A stretch of 64,000 nt of DNA from Archivesica marissinica. Lineage: Eukaryota > Mollusca > Bivalvia > Venerida > Vesicomyidae. Shown piece after piece: positions 20,908 through 31,561 of the stretch. Within the stretch, counting starts at the first letter, position 1. Every line of letters starts with the position of its first letter. Below the pieces are notes generated by a model, which saw only the letters and a list, made by a program, of their open reading frames with translations, was not told the DNA's origin and ran no database searches. The stretch is taken from assembly GCA_014843695.1 (NCBI GenBank), contig CM026397.1, forward strand, positions 51,632,101 to 51,696,100. Reading direction: 5' to 3'. Both the position numbers and the translations under genes were made by a program.

Positions 20908-21597
20908 AATGTATGTTATACGAGACGGTATATACATGTAAATGTATGTTATACGAGACGGTATATACATGTAAATGTATGTTATACGAGACGGTATATA
21001 CCTGTAAATGTATGTTATACGAGACGGTATATACATGTAAATGTATGTTATACGAGACGGTATATACCTGTAAATGTATGTTATACGAGACGGTATATAC
21101 CTGTAAATGTATGTTATACGAGACGGTATATACATGTAAATGTATGTTATACGAGACGGTATATACTGTAAATGTATGTTATGGATATATACCTGTAAAT
21201 GTATGTTATACGAGACGGTATATACCTGTAAATGTATGTTATACGAGACGGTATATACCTGTAAATGTATGTTATACGAGACGGTATATACCTGTAAATG
21301 TATGTTATACGAGACGGTATATACCTGTAAATGTATGTTATACGAGACGGTATATACATGTAAATGTATGTTATACGAGACGGTATATACATGTAAATAT
21401 ATGTTATACGAGACGGTATATACATGTAAATGTATGTTATACGAGACGGTATATACCTGTAAATGTATGTTATACGAGACGGTATATACATGTAAATATA
21501 TGTTATACGAGACGGTATATACATGTAAATATATGTTATACGAGACGGTATATACATGTAAATGTATGTTATACGAGACGGTATATACATGTAAATG
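20908..21597. repeat. 33 bp minisatellite with palindromic core, 21 copies
   Basis: Unit AATGTATGTTATACGAGACG plus GTATATACATGTA (starts 20908, 20941, 20974). Each unit has the inverted pair TATAC-GAGACG-GTATA. One copy near 21180 is shortened (GTTATGGATATATACC), which shifts the open frame. Confidence 0.95.
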
Positions 21598-21599
21598 AT

Positions 21600-21924
21600 G
21601 ATTTCTGGCATAATTTTAAAAAAATATAAAAGTATCGTTGTTGCATACAATTGTCTTAAATCTGTAAAGAATGCTGTATTTCAAAAATGCAATGTCTAAT
21701 TCCCGTGTGTTCGATCCTTGGGGTGGGGCTTATCAGAAGAGTATTTCTCACTATCCTGTGTACCTTGTTTTACTCGAGCACCAGGCAGGGCTTAAGACAT
21801 TACGATCGTTTGACCCTGCACAAACATGCACCATGCCCATATAATGTAATTAAAACTTGAGTATTGCAAGATGAACTAGTATTTTAGTTATATATATTCA
21901 TATTGCTCTATATTTTTACTGCAG
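21600..21924. other. Intron end before linker exon
   Basis: No repeat recognised. Ends in the acceptor tract ATATTTTTACTGCAG. Confidence 0.5.
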
Positions 21925-22142
21925 TCGACCCAAATCGTATGCCGTCCCAGAAACCCGACCAGAAACTGGTGTAGAGAGAATTACCTCCCCTATTCGAGAG
22001 CTTGAGATCAGCAACAGGCATGATCGATATACGAAAGGTCGCCACACTCCAGACTTCTCCATTCCTATGTCGAGGATCAGCAGCAGAACGTCTGGTTCCG
22101 AGGCCACACGCTCCGACAGATCCGATTCACCTGCACTCAGAG
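21925..22142 (+). CDS. PLK: Polo-like kinase, coding exon: Ser/Arg-rich linker
   Basis: 218 nt after acceptor TTTTTACTGCAG and before donor GTATAC. With the AG of the previous exon it starts Ser-Arg-Pro-Lys and reads SYAVPETRPETGVERITSPI, then TPDFSIPMSRISSRTSGSEA. It joins the kinase domain to the polo boxes. It is rich in Ser, Thr and Arg and has several S/T-P sites (ITSPI, HTPDF, SDSPA), which suggests phosphoregulation (inference). No clear match to vertebrate PLK linkers, which vary. The frame is open across the exon and phases fit both neighbours (2 in, 1 out); higher GC than the flanking introns supports coding. Confidence 0.85.
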
Positions 22143-22264
22143 GTATACTTGATTGAAATAAATTGCTAAATAAAGTCCTGAACATTACTTCACTCTATCC
22201 AACCCGATACAATGATTGTCAACAAATCATCTTCACTGTCGGTCGTAGATACAGTAGTGTATGT

Positions 22265-23644
22265 CTCTATGGGGGTGGGGTGGGCGGAGGTATGGGGAGG
22301 TGGGGTAGCTGGAGGTAGGGTAGGTGGATGTGGGGTAGATAGAGGTGGAGGTGGGGTAGATAGAGGTGGAGGTGGGGTAGGGTGCAGATAGGGTAGGTGG
22401 AGGTGGGTAGATAGAGGTGGAGGTGGGGTAGATAGAGGTGGAGGTGGGGTAGGGTGCAGATAGGGTAGGTGGATGTGGGGTAGATAGAGGTGGAGGTGGG
22501 GTTGATAGAGGTGGAGGTGGGGTAGATAGAGGTGGAGGTGGGGTAGGGTGCAGGTAGGGTAGGTGGAGGTGGGGTAGATAGAGGTGGAGTGGGTAGATAG
22601 AGGTGGAGGTGGGGTTGATAGAGGTGGAGGTGGGGTAGGGTGCAGATAGGGTAGGTGGATGTGGGGTAGGGTGCAGATAGGGTAGGTGGAGGTGGGGTAG
22701 GTGCAGGTAAGGTAGGTGGAGGTGGGGTAGGTGCAGGTAAGGTAGGTGGAGGTGGGGTAGGGTGCAGGTAGGGTAGGGTAGGTGGATGTGGGGTAGGTGC
22801 TGGTAAGGTAGGTTGAGGTGGGGTAGGTGCAGGTAAGGTAGGTGGAGATGGGGTAGGTGCAGGTAAGGTAGGTGGAGGTGGGGTAGGTGGAGGTAGGGTA
22901 GGTGGATGTGGGGTAGATAGAGGTGGAGGTGGGGTAGATAGAGGTGGAGGTCGGGTAGGGTGCAGGTAGGGTAGGTGGAGGTGGGTAGGGTGCAGGTAGG
23001 GTAGATAGAGGTGGGGTAGGGTGCAGGTAGGGTAGATAGAGGTGGGGTAGGGTGCAGGTAGGGTAGGTGGAGGTGGAGTAGGGTGCAGGTAGGTAGGTGG
23101 AGTAGGGTGCAGGTAGGGTAGGTGGAGGTGGAGTAGGGTGCAGGTAGGGTAGAGGTGCAGGTAGGGTAGGTGGAGGTGGGGTAGGGTGCAGGTAGGGTAG
23201 ATAGAGGTGGGGTAGGGTGCAGGTAGGGGAGGTGGAGGGTGCAGGTAGGTAGATAGAGGTGGGGTAGGGTGCAGGTAGGGTAGGTGGAGGTGGGTAGGTG
23301 CAGGTAGGGTAGATAGAGGTGGGGTAGGGTGCAGGTAGGGTAGGTGGAGGTGGGGTAGGGTAGATAGAGGTGGGTAGGGTGCAGGTAGGGGAGGTGGGTA
23401 GGGTAGGGTGCAGGTAGGGTAGATAGAGGTGGGTAGGGTGCAGGTAGTGGAGGTGGGGTAGGGTTCCAGGTAGTGGAGGTGGGGGTAGGGTGCAGGTAGG
23501 GTAGATAGAGGATGGGTAGGGTGCAGGTAGGGTAGGTGGAGGTGGGGTAGGGTGCAGGTAGGGTAGGTGGAGGTGGGGTAGGGTGCAGGTAGGGTAGGTG
23601 GAGGTGGTGCAGGTAGGGTAGGTGGGGTAGGGTGCAGGTAGGGT
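22265..23644. repeat. G-rich intronic minisatellite, about 1.4 kb
   Basis: Irregular mix of GGTGGAGGTGGGGTA, GGGTGCAGGTAGGGTA and GATAGAGGTGGGGTA modules. The + strand, which is the coding strand of the kinase, has dense runs of three or four G, so quadruplexes could form in the displaced DNA strand and in the pre-mRNA. It fills most of the intron between exons 21925 and 23766. Confidence 0.95.
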
Positions 23645-23765
23645 CGATAAGCTGACTATATCCGTGGGTAATGAATGGAGTTATTAATGTGTGTCTGTAT
23701 GCAGGAATGGGGCAGGAATGGGGTATCTAAAGGAAAGTGTTTTGATGGGTATATGTTCATTGCAG

Positions 23766-23840
23766 AGTCTTCACCAAAACGCCGCTCAGCTGCCAACCTA
23801 CTAGACGTACTCACAACGTGCTTAAAACACATGCCAAAAG
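23766..23840 (+). CDS. PLK: Polo-like kinase, short coding exon before polo box 1
   Basis: 75 nt after acceptor TTCATTGCAG and before donor GTACGTG. With the G of the previous exon it reads ESSPKRRSAANLLDVLTTCL, then KHMPK, leaving G for the next exon. LLDVLTTCLKHMP aligns with the short helical segment ahead of polo box 1 in PLK2 and PLK3 (CLENMP in human PLK2). It is a multiple of three, so skipping keeps frame. Identification rests on the splice signals, on phase fit and on this motif. Confidence 0.88.
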
Positions 23841-24184
23841 GTACGTGCTCTTAGTTTACACCATATTTCAAGAACATCTTTGTCATGAAATAAATTTGAT
23901 AATAAACTTTTGGTGCATTTTCAAGATTTTATCACAGGACAGGTTTCACAAGTGTTGTATAAAATGATTGCTTACACTCATCATAGATCGGTTTATGTTT
24001 GCGGTTATTTGAGATCTTGGCTGTTTATGAACTGGCGTGTTGCATCATGTGTATATTTAAGAAAAAATAATCTGAAATAAATCATAATTGTAAGTAATTT
24101 ACAGTACATCAATGTAAAATACTGATTTCATGCAAGATTGAAGTATCAAACCAGAACTGCAGTTTATAGATCAAATGTTGTGCA

Positions 24185-24559
24185 TACCGTATTTTCCACA
24201 CCATAAAACGATCTCAGCCGTAAGTCGAGGATCAAATTTTTGCTTGAAAAAGCTGATTTTAACCTGGATCCTTACATAAGTCGAGGGTAATTTGTCGACT
24301 TATTATATTCATTACTACGACAATGGATTTTTTCTCGGATTTTTTAATGAAACGTGGCTCAAATTCAGTTTTAAAACAAACTAAACAGACACAAAGTTTC
24401 AGCATATAAATATTTTATGGTAGACCTGTATCATTTATCCAATAATATTTTTATTTTTTCAATTTCTTTCCAAGATTGTTGTTGCTTGTTTCTCGGCCAT
24501 AAGTGTCATCACAATTCAGGATGAGAACCAGGTCGTCTTATTGCCTGGAATGTACGGTA
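24185..24559 (+). mobile_element. TACCGTA-terminus MITE, seed of the 41 bp array
   Basis: 375 bp with ends TACCGTATTTTCCA and TGGAATGTACGGTA (12 of 14 positions pair). Internal CCGTAAGTCGAGGATC and GTCGACTTATTATATTC resemble the widespread animal MITEs with TAAGTCGAG near the ends. The last 30 bp are amplified in the array that follows. Confidence 0.8.
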
Positions 24560-26420
24560 GTTATCAAAACAGGTCGACTTATTGCCTGGAATGTATGGTA
24601 GTTATCAAAACAGGTCGACTTATTGCCTGGAATGTATGGTAGTTATCAAAACAGGTCGACTTATTGCCTGGAATGTATGGTAGTTATCAAAACAGGTCGA
24701 CTTATTGCCTGGAATGTATGGTAGTTATCAAAACAGGTCGACTTATTGCCTGGAATGTACAGTAGTTATTAAAACAGGTCAACTTATTGCCTGGAATGTA
24801 TTGTAGTAATCAAAACAGGTCAACTTATTGCCAGGAATATATGGTAGTTATCCAAACAGGTCGACTTATTGCCTGGAATGTACGGTAGTTATCAAAGCAG
24901 GTCGACTTATTGCCAGGAATATACAGTAGTTATCAAAACAGGTTGACTTATTGCCTGGAATGTATGGTAGTTATCAAAGCAGGTCGACTTATTGCCAGGA
25001 ATATACGGTAGTTATCAAAACAGGTCGACTTATTGCCAGGAATATACGGTAGTTATCAAAACAGGTCGACTTATTGCCTGGAATGTACAGTAGTTATCAA
25101 AACAGGTCAACTTATTGCCTGGAATGTATGGTAGTTATCAAAACAGGTCGACTTATTGCCTGGAATGTATGGTAGTTATCAAAACAGGTCGACTTATTGC
25201 CTGGAATGTATAGTAGTTATCAAAACAGGTCAACTTATTGCCTGGAATGTATGGTAGTTATCAAAACGGGTCGACTTATTGCCTGGAATGTATGGTAGTT
25301 ATCAAAACGGGTCGACTTATTGCCTGGAATGTATGGTAGTAATGAAAACAGGTCGACTTATTACCAGGAATATACAGTAGTTATCAAAACAGGTTGACTT
25401 ATTGCCTGGAATGTATGGTAGTTATCAAAGCAGGTCGACTTATTGCCAGGAATATACGGTAGTTATCAAAACAGGTCGACTTATTGCCAGGAATATACGG
25501 TAGTTATCAAAACAGGTCGACTTATTGCCTGGAATGTACAGTAGTTATCAAAACAGGTCAACTTATTGCCTGGAATGTATGGTAGTTATCAAAACAGGTC
25601 GACTTATTGCCTGGAATGTATGGTAGTTATCAAAACAGGTCGACTTATTGCCTGGAATGTATAGTAGTTATCAAAACAGGTCAACTTATTGCCTGGAATG
25701 TATGGTAGTTATCAAAACGGGTCGACTTATTGCCTGGAATGTATGGTAGTTATCAAAACGGGTCGACTTATTGCCTGGAATGTATGGTAGTAATGAAAAC
25801 AGGTCGACTTATTACCAGGAATATACGGTAGTTATCAAAACAGGTCGACTTATTGCCGGGAATGTATGGTAGTTATCCAAACAGGTCGACATATTGCCTG
25901 GAATGTATGGTAGTTATCCAAACAGGTCGACTTATTGCCTGGAATGTACGGTAATAATGAAAACAGGTCGACTTATTACCAGGAATGTATGGTAGTTATC
26001 AAAACGGGTCAACTTATTGCCTGGAATGTATGGTAGTTATCCAAACAGGTCGACTTATTGCCGGGAATGTATAGTAGTTATCAAAACAGGTCGACTTATT
26101 GCCTGGAATGTATGGTAGTTATCAAAACAGGTCAACTTATTGCCTGGAATGTATGGTAGTTATCAAAACGGGTCGACTTATTGCCTGGAATGTATGGTAG
26201 TTATCAAAACAGGTCGACTTATTGCCTGGAATGTATGGTAGTTATCAAAACGGGTCGACTTATTGCCTGGAATGTACAGTAGTTATTAAAACAGGTCAAC
26301 TTATTGCCTGGAATGTACGGTAGTTATCAAAACAGGTCGACTTACTGCCTGGAATGTACGGTAGTTATCAAAACGGGTCGACTTATTGCCTGGAATGTAT
26401 GGTAGTTATCAAATGTTGTG
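24542..26420. repeat. 41 bp minisatellite, about 46 copies, with 451 bp higher-order repeat
   Basis: Unit GGTAGTTATCAAAACAGGTC plus GACTTATTGCCTGGAATGTAT. Marker variants recur 451 bp apart (AATGAAAACA at 25341 and 25792; GGTTGACTTA at 24941 and 25392), exactly 11 units. The array ends about 35 bp before the exon at 26456. Confidence 0.95.
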
Positions 26421-26455
26421 TATAGGTCTCGACAATTGTGTATTTCTTGCTTCAG

Positions 26456-26618
26456 AAGTGATAGTGAATCCTGAACCTATTGGTGACATGACAATACTTT
26501 GGGTCAGCAAATGGGTGGATTATTCCAATAAGTACGGCTTTGGGTTCCAGCTATCCAACGACTCGATCGGCGTACTGTTCAACGACACTTCCAAAATCAT
26601 TCTGTCACCTGATGGAAG
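26456..26618 (+). CDS. PLK: Polo-like kinase, coding exon: polo box 1 start
   Basis: 163 nt after acceptor TTTCTTGCTTCAG and before donor GTATTT. Reads [20 protein letters not shown], then [20 protein letters not shown] and [15 protein letters not shown]. This is the first strands of polo box 1; [12 protein letters not shown] is the family signature. The first Trp (residue 315 of the visible protein) matches PLK1 Trp414, needed for phosphopeptide docking (family knowledge). DYSNKYGFG follows PLK2/3, while GVLFND..K.IL follows PLK1. Only about 35 bp separate the exon from a 1.9 kb minisatellite. Confidence 0.95.
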
Positions 26619-26739
26619 GTATTTACAATTAGCACTAACAACTTCAAGTACCCAATGATGATAAGCTAATATTCAGAAAACAAATTCTTCTGGAATATCC
26701 AGATTCTTTTGTCTAAGCAGTATATGAGAGCCATCTATG

Positions 26740-26930
26740 GTTTGAGTCCACCTGGAGGTGTCAAATTGTTTCATGTGAGGAAGCTATCCAGTTGGATTGC
26801 GGTGGGTTGGTGGTTCTACACAGGTGCCCGTACGTGCCAGAAATACTGCTCAGAGGGGAACCCAAGGTCTTCCTCCACCGATAATAGCTGAAGAGTCTCG
26901 ACTTTAAAACATCAAAAAGAAACAAACATT
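26740..26930 (+). mobile_element. SINE family 4 copy
   Basis: GTTTGAGTCCACCTGGAGGT, TTTCATGTGAGGAAGCTATC, GTGGTTCTACACAGGTGCCC, GTCTTCCTCCACCGATAATA, tail CGACTTTAAAACATC. Confidence 0.8.
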
Positions 26931-26965
26931 TAAAGTATGCAGTGTATGACTTTAAATGAATTGTG

Positions 26966-27222
26966 TGTCCGCCTCCGTGTTCGAGTGGTTAAGGTCGCTG
27001 ACTTGTATACCACTGTAACCTATCATCACTGATGGTCACGGGTTCGAGCCCCGCTCGTGTCTTATTTATATGAAAAAGTTGGCAGTTTCTTACGGAGGTT
27101 GGTGCACCCAAGTACTGGTTAACCGTTGGAGCCTGCCCAGGAAAGGTATTGTTAAGTAATCTGCCCGCCGGCGATATAGCCCGAAATGGTGCTGATGTAG
27201 GCGTAAAACCCGATATATAACA
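26966..27222 (+). mobile_element. tRNA-SINE family 2, complete
   Basis: Head GTCCGCCTCCGTGTTCGAGT and box B GGTTCGAGCC, body TTTCTTACGGAGGTTGGTGC, end AAACCCGATATATAACAT. 5' to the second SINE-derived array in the same intron. Confidence 0.9.
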
Positions 27223-27547
27223 TATTAAATGAATTGTTCTATCTGGTTATGTACTGTATTATTACATTTGTTATTAATACATGTGTAACCCAGAGCTTGA
27301 GCCCAGCACCTGTCTCATACAGGGCAATGGTCTACTGACCTAACCAGACTGCCTACATACCTACCATCTCACATAGTCGGTAAATAAATTCTGTCGCTTT
27401 TGGCATCGAAGTTAATTCTATCAGCATTATTTGGGCAAAAAATATTTGGAGGTTGCTTCGACTGCGCAATTGTGAAACAGCCAGACTTGTTATTGCTAGC
27501 CAATACCGCAGTAACGGTGTGTACATTCCAAACTCGGCTTATGCCTT
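27223..27547. other. Intronic DNA, nothing recognised
   Basis: Contains a possible degenerate tRNA-like stretch (AACCCAGAGCTTGAGCCCAG near 27286) but no complete element. Confidence 0.4.
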
Positions 27548-27730
27548 TACAGTCAAATCTGTGTTAGTGGTCACTTCTATTAAGTAGCCAACCTGTATTA
27601 AGTAGCCAGTTTCCAGACTCCCAATATCTTGTTTTATTATACATTTGACCTCTATTAAGCAGCCACCTGTGCTAAGCAGCCACTTTCCGTGATTCCCTTG
27701 GCAGGTTGCTTAAGACAGGTTTGACTGTAT
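27548..27730 (-). mobile_element. CAGTCAAACCTGT MITE, complete, reversed
   Basis: Begins TACAGTCAAATCTGTGTTAG and ends GCTTAAGACAGGTTTGACTG with TA on both sides. Confidence 0.9.
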
Positions 27731-27754
27731 ACTTAAATAATATGCACACTGATA

Positions 27755-28390
27755 GAGGCTATGTAGATTTATCCAGAGGAAGGGGGAAGAGGCTATGTAG
27801 ATTTCTCCAGAGGGAGTGATAAGTGGCTATGTAGATTTTTCCAGATGTAGTGGAAGAGGCTATGTAGATTACTCCAGAAGGAGGGGGAAGAGGCTATGTA
27901 GATTACTCCAGAAGGAGGGGGAAGAGGCTATGTAGATTACTCCAGAAGGAGGGGGAAGAGGCTATGTAGATTTTTCCAGAGGAAGGGGAAGAGGCTATAG
28001 ATTTCTCAAGAGGGAGTGAGAAGTGGCTATGTAGATTTATCCAGATGAAGGGGAAGAGGCTATGTAGATTACTCCAGAAGGAGGGGGAAGAGGCTATGTA
28101 GATTTCTCCAGAAGGAGGGGGAAGAGGCTATGTAGATTACTCCAGAAGGAGGGGGAAGAGGCTATGTAGATTACTCCAGAAGGAGGGGGAAGAGGCTATG
28201 TAGATTACTCCAGAAGGAGAGGGAAGAGGCTATGTAGATTACTCCAGAAGGAGGGGGAAGAGGTTATGTAGATTTATCCAGAGGGAGTGAGAAGTGGCTA
28301 TGTAGATTTCTCCAGAGGGAGAGGGAAGAGGCTAGAGGAGGTGTGAAGAGACTATATAGATTTAAGTCACTTGCCTAAGGACAGCACAGA
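27755..28390 (-). repeat. Second SINE-derived minisatellite, 33 bp unit, about 19 copies
   Basis: Units GGAGGGGGAAGAGGCTATGT plus AGATTACTCCAGAA, closely related to 19466-20450. The right flank is again SINE family 3 sequence (GATTTAAGTCACTTGCCTAA, GGACAGCACAG). The array plus flank ends about 20 bp before the exon at 28413, leaving only CGTTTTTCTTTCACAG as acceptor tract. Confidence 0.92.
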
Positions 28391-28412
28391 ATGATACGTT
28401 TTTCTTTCACAG

Positions 28413-28542
28413 ATCGGTTCAGTATTATGACATCACCGGCCACTTGAATGCGTTCTCCGTAGACCAGGCACCGGACGATCTTGAGAAGAAAGCAACACTG
28501 CTCATGTACTTTGCTAAATACATGGATGAACATTTAATACAG
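28413..28542 (+). CDS. PLK: Polo-like kinase, coding exon: polo box 1 end
   Basis: 130 nt after acceptor TTTTTCTTTCACAG and before donor GTACAC. The split Arg is followed by SVQYYDITGHLNAFSVDQAP, DDLEKKATLLMYFAKYMDEH and LIQ. It supplies the last strands and the helix of polo box 1; KKATLLMYFAKYM.EHL aligns with KKITLLKYFRNYMSEHL of PLK1 and YFASYMEQHL of PLK3. Ends in phase 0. The following 300 bp is SINE sequence, and reading through the donor would run into that SINE for about 100 codons before a stop. Confidence 0.95.
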
Positions 28543-28554
28543 GTACACAACCCT

Positions 28555-28860
28555 AGGGGCCTTAGTCAAATACTTCCCCTGACCGCTGGAGGTGCGAATC
28601 CCACTGGGGGTGTCGAATTATTTCGTGTGAGGAAGGTATCCCGTACGTGCCTGAAACGCTGCTCGATGGGGCACCCGCCGGGGTTATTGTCCTCCACCAA
28701 TAATATTAGTGCAGTGGTAGAACGTTTCCTTCAGCTGCGAAAGACCCAGAGTTTGAGCCCCGCAGAAGCCGTTACGATTGTGTTACTAATGATAATAGCT
28801 GAAGAGTTGCCATATCATCTACGCTGTTTGTTTGACTTTAAACCCCCAAATTAAACAAAA
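28555..28860 (+). mobile_element. SINE family 4 split by a SINE 3 head fragment
   Basis: Body GCGAATCCCACTGGGGGTGT and TTTCGTGTGAGGAAGGTATC runs to CCACCAATAATA. Then about 28705-28785 is a foreign tRNA-like piece (TAGTGCAGTGGTAGAACG, GTTTGAGCCCCGCAGAAG). The body resumes with AATGATAATAGCTGAAGAG and ends GACTTTAAACCCCC. The AATAATA/GATAATA repeats at the junctions fit a target duplication. Confidence 0.75.
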
Positions 28861-29145
28861 CAAAATATCTTGGAAGGTGACCAGCTTTATCTCACTACAT
28901 CTATCAGTCTTCCATTGTACACACTTTAACTAATATCTTGGACATACACATACCATGTTTATGATTCTTCCTGTCTGTGGCTTATCCCTAACTAATAAAT
29001 TAATGGACCCCCATCCTCCAGAGGGTGTAGTGGTCACGGTGTTTGCTTCCTAATCAAGAGGCTTCTCTGATTGGAAGCACAACTGTAAATAAAGTCCTGC
29101 TGAAAATATTTCTCGTTTTATTAATGTTTATTTTATTTGTTAAAG
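28861..29145. other. Intron remainder
   Basis: No complete repeat seen; contains CCCATCCTCCAGAGGGTGTA. Ends in TTATTTTATTTGTTAAAG, an acceptor with a weak pyrimidine tract. Confidence 0.45.
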
Positions 29146-29265
29146 GGAGGTAATATAGAGTGTTCCAAGGACTCAGATGATATCAGTGTTGGCTCCCTTT
29201 GTTTGAAGAAATGGTTTCGAACTGCCAAGGCAATTGTCCTCTATCTCAATGATGGAACGTTACAG
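29146..29265 (+). CDS. PLK: Polo-like kinase, coding exon: polo box linker and polo box 2 start
   Basis: 120 nt after acceptor TTTGTTAAAG and before donor GTGGGT; phase 0 at both ends, so it is a skippable cassette. Encodes GGNIECSKDSDDISVGSLCL, then KKWFRTAKAIVLYLNDGTLQ. The first half matches the inter-polo-box linker (GGDLPSV in PLK2/3, longer here). The second begins polo box 2: WFRT..AI.L resembles PLK1 and LNDGT resembles PLK2. The acceptor has a poor pyrimidine run, but the protein match and phase make the call firm. Confidence 0.93.
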
Positions 29266-29451
29266 GTGGGTGCAAAATCATTATTATTTGCACATTTTGT
29301 TTTCAGTCGATGTAAACTATTGTTTATTTTTTTAAAAAGAGTTTAGCTTTGTAAAGGATGATTAATGATTGGCTCTTCATCGGCATTTAAATACTTATTT
29401 TTAAACAATGTCCAAATATAATGACTTTAAAATTAAAGACGCATCACATTT

Positions 29452-30012
29452 GGTTAAGCCCGATCACAGTTGTGCAAGTCTGATCACTGTTGGGTAAGCC
29501 CAATTATAGTTGGGGCAAGCCCGATCACAGTTGTGCAAGTCTGATCACTGTTGGGTAAGCCCAATTATAGTTGGGACAAGCCCGATCACAGTTGTGCAAG
29601 TCTGATCACTGTTGGGTAAGCCCAATTATAGTTGGGGCAAGCCCGATCACAGTTGTGCAAGTCTGATCACTGTTGGGTAAGCCCAATTATAGTTGGGGCA
29701 AGCCCGATCACAATTGTGCAAGTCTGATCACTGTTGGGTAAGCCCAATTATAGTTGGTGCAAGCTCGATCACAGTTGTGGCAAGCCCGATCACAGATTGG
29801 TAAGCCTGATCACAATTGAGGTAAGCCAGATCACAGATTGATTACGCCCGATTACTGTTTGTTAAGTCCGATCACTGTTGGGCAAGCCCGATCAATATTT
29901 AGTAAGCCCACTCACAGTTTGGTAAGCCCGATCACAGTTGGGCAAGCCCGATCAATATTTAGTAAGCCCGCTCACAGTTTGGTAAGCCTGATCACAGTTG
30001 GGTAAACCTGAT
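29452..30012. repeat. 61 bp composite minisatellite
   Basis: About five copies of a 61 bp higher-order unit built from three 20 bp modules (AGCCCGATCACAGTTGTGCA, AGTCTGATCACTGTTGGGTA, AGCCCAATTATAGTTGGGGC), then single diverged modules to 30012. TGATCA sites recur. Confidence 0.9.
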
Positions 30013-30019
30013 TAATGTT

Positions 30020-31341
30020 TTGTATGTTACTAGCCTTAACTTTAATATATTCTATGTTACAAGCCCTAAATGTTAATATATTCTATGTTACAAGCCCTAA
30101 CTTTAATATATTCTATGTTACAAGCCCTAACTTTAATATATTCTATGTTACTAGCCCTAAATGTTAATATATTCTATGTTACTAGCCCTAAATGTTAATA
30201 TATTCTATGTTACTAGCCCTAAACGTTAATATATTCTATGTTACTAGCCCTAAATGTTAATATATTCTATGTTACTAGCCCTAAATGTTAATATATTCTA
30301 TGTTACTAGCCCTAAATGTTAATATATTCTATGTTACTAGCCCTAAACTTTAATATATTCTATGTTACTAGCCCTAAATGTTAATATATTCTATGTTACT
30401 AGCCCTAAATGTTAATATATTCTATGTTACTAGCCCTAAATGTTAATATATTCTATGTTACAAGCCCTAACTTTAATATATTCTATGTTACAAGCCCTCA
30501 CTTTAATATATTCTATGTTACAAGCCCTAACTTTAATATATTCTATGTTACTAGCCCTAAATGTTAATATATTCTATGTTACTAGCCCTAAATGTTAATA
30601 TATTCCATGTTACTAGCCCTGAATGTTAATATATTCTATGTTACTAGCCCTAAACGTTAATATATTCTATGTTACTAGCCCTAAATGTTAATATATTCTA
30701 TGTTACTAGCCCTAAATGTTAATATATTCTATGTTACTAGCCCTAAACGTTAATATATTCTATGTTACTAGCCCTAAACGTTAATATATTCTATGTTACT
30801 AGCCCTAAACGTTAATATATTCTATGTTACTAGCCCTAAATGTTAATATATTCTATGTTACTAGCCCTAAATGTTAATATATTCTATGTTACTAGCCCTA
30901 AATGTTAATATATTCTATGTTACTAGCCCTAAATGTTAATATATTCTATGTTACTAGCCCTAAATGTTAATATATTCTATGTTACTAGCCCTAAATGTTA
31001 ATATATTCTATGTTACTAGCCCTAAACGTTAATATATTCTATGTTACTAGCCCTAAATGTTAATATATTCTATGTTACTAGCCCTAAATGTTAATATATT
31101 CTATGTTACTAGCCCTAAATGTTAATATATTCTATGTTACTAGCCCTAAATGTTAATATATTCTATGTTACTAGCCCTAAATGTTAATATATTCTATGTT
31201 ACTAGCCCTAAACTTTAATATATTCTATGTTACAAGCCTAACTTTAATATATTCTATGTTACAAGCCCTAACTTTAATATATTCTATGTTACAAGCCCTA
31301 ACTTTAATATATTCTATGTTACTAGCCCTAAACTTAATACT
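30020..31341. repeat. 31 bp minisatellite, about 43 copies, ending at an exon
   Basis: Unit TAGCCCTAAATGTTAATATA plus TTCTATGTTAC; variants AACTTTAATA and AACGTTAATA cluster in blocks, with CTTTAATA types at both ends of the array. The last unit runs into the acceptor tract (CTATTTTTTCAG) 10 bp before the exon at 31352. Confidence 0.95.
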
Positions 31342-31351
31342 ATTTTTTCAG

Positions 31352-31561
31352 GTGAACTTCTTCGATGACCATACAAAGATTATCCTGAGCTACATGCGCA
31401 ATGATTACTTTGTGACGTACATCGATGAAGAGAGAAGCGCCACCACGTACAGCATGGTGCACCTCATCCAAGATGGCTGCCAGCGAGATATCATGGAAAG
31501 AATGACATTCGCAAAGTCAATGCTGAAAAACTTGGTCGATATCGAGGGTGTAGATATTTAA
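31352..31561 (+). CDS. PLK: Polo-like kinase, final coding exon: polo box 2 and stop
   Basis: 210 nt from acceptor CTATTTTTTCAG to the stop TAA at 31559-31561. Reads VNFFDDHTKIILSYMRNDYF, VTYIDEERSATTYSMVHLIQ and DGCQRDIMERMTFAKSMLKN, then LVDIEGVDI. It completes polo box 2. DHTK (His 444 and Lys 446 of the visible protein) matches the His538/Lys540 pincer of PLK1 that grips the phosphate (family knowledge). The C-terminal helix (RM.FAKSMLKNL) matches RMEYALNMLL of PLK2 and RLRYARTMVDKL of PLK1. Together the nine exons give 506 codons with no internal stop. Confidence 0.96.
   Translation: MNFFDDHTKIILSYMRNDYFVTYIDEERSATTYSMVHLIQDGCQRDIMERMTFAKSMLKNLVDIEGVDI

Noticed and set aside
20913..21629. 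238-codon repetitive open frame
   Set aside because: It runs through a 33 bp minisatellite in an intron; both strands are open and there is no unique coding sequence.
21916..22185. 89-codon - strand frame
   Set aside because: Shadow of the kinase linker exon on the + strand, which fits splice phases.
28705..28785. Independent tRNA gene after a kinase exon
   Set aside because: Fits a truncated SINE family 3 head inserted into a SINE family 4 copy; no proper cloverleaf.
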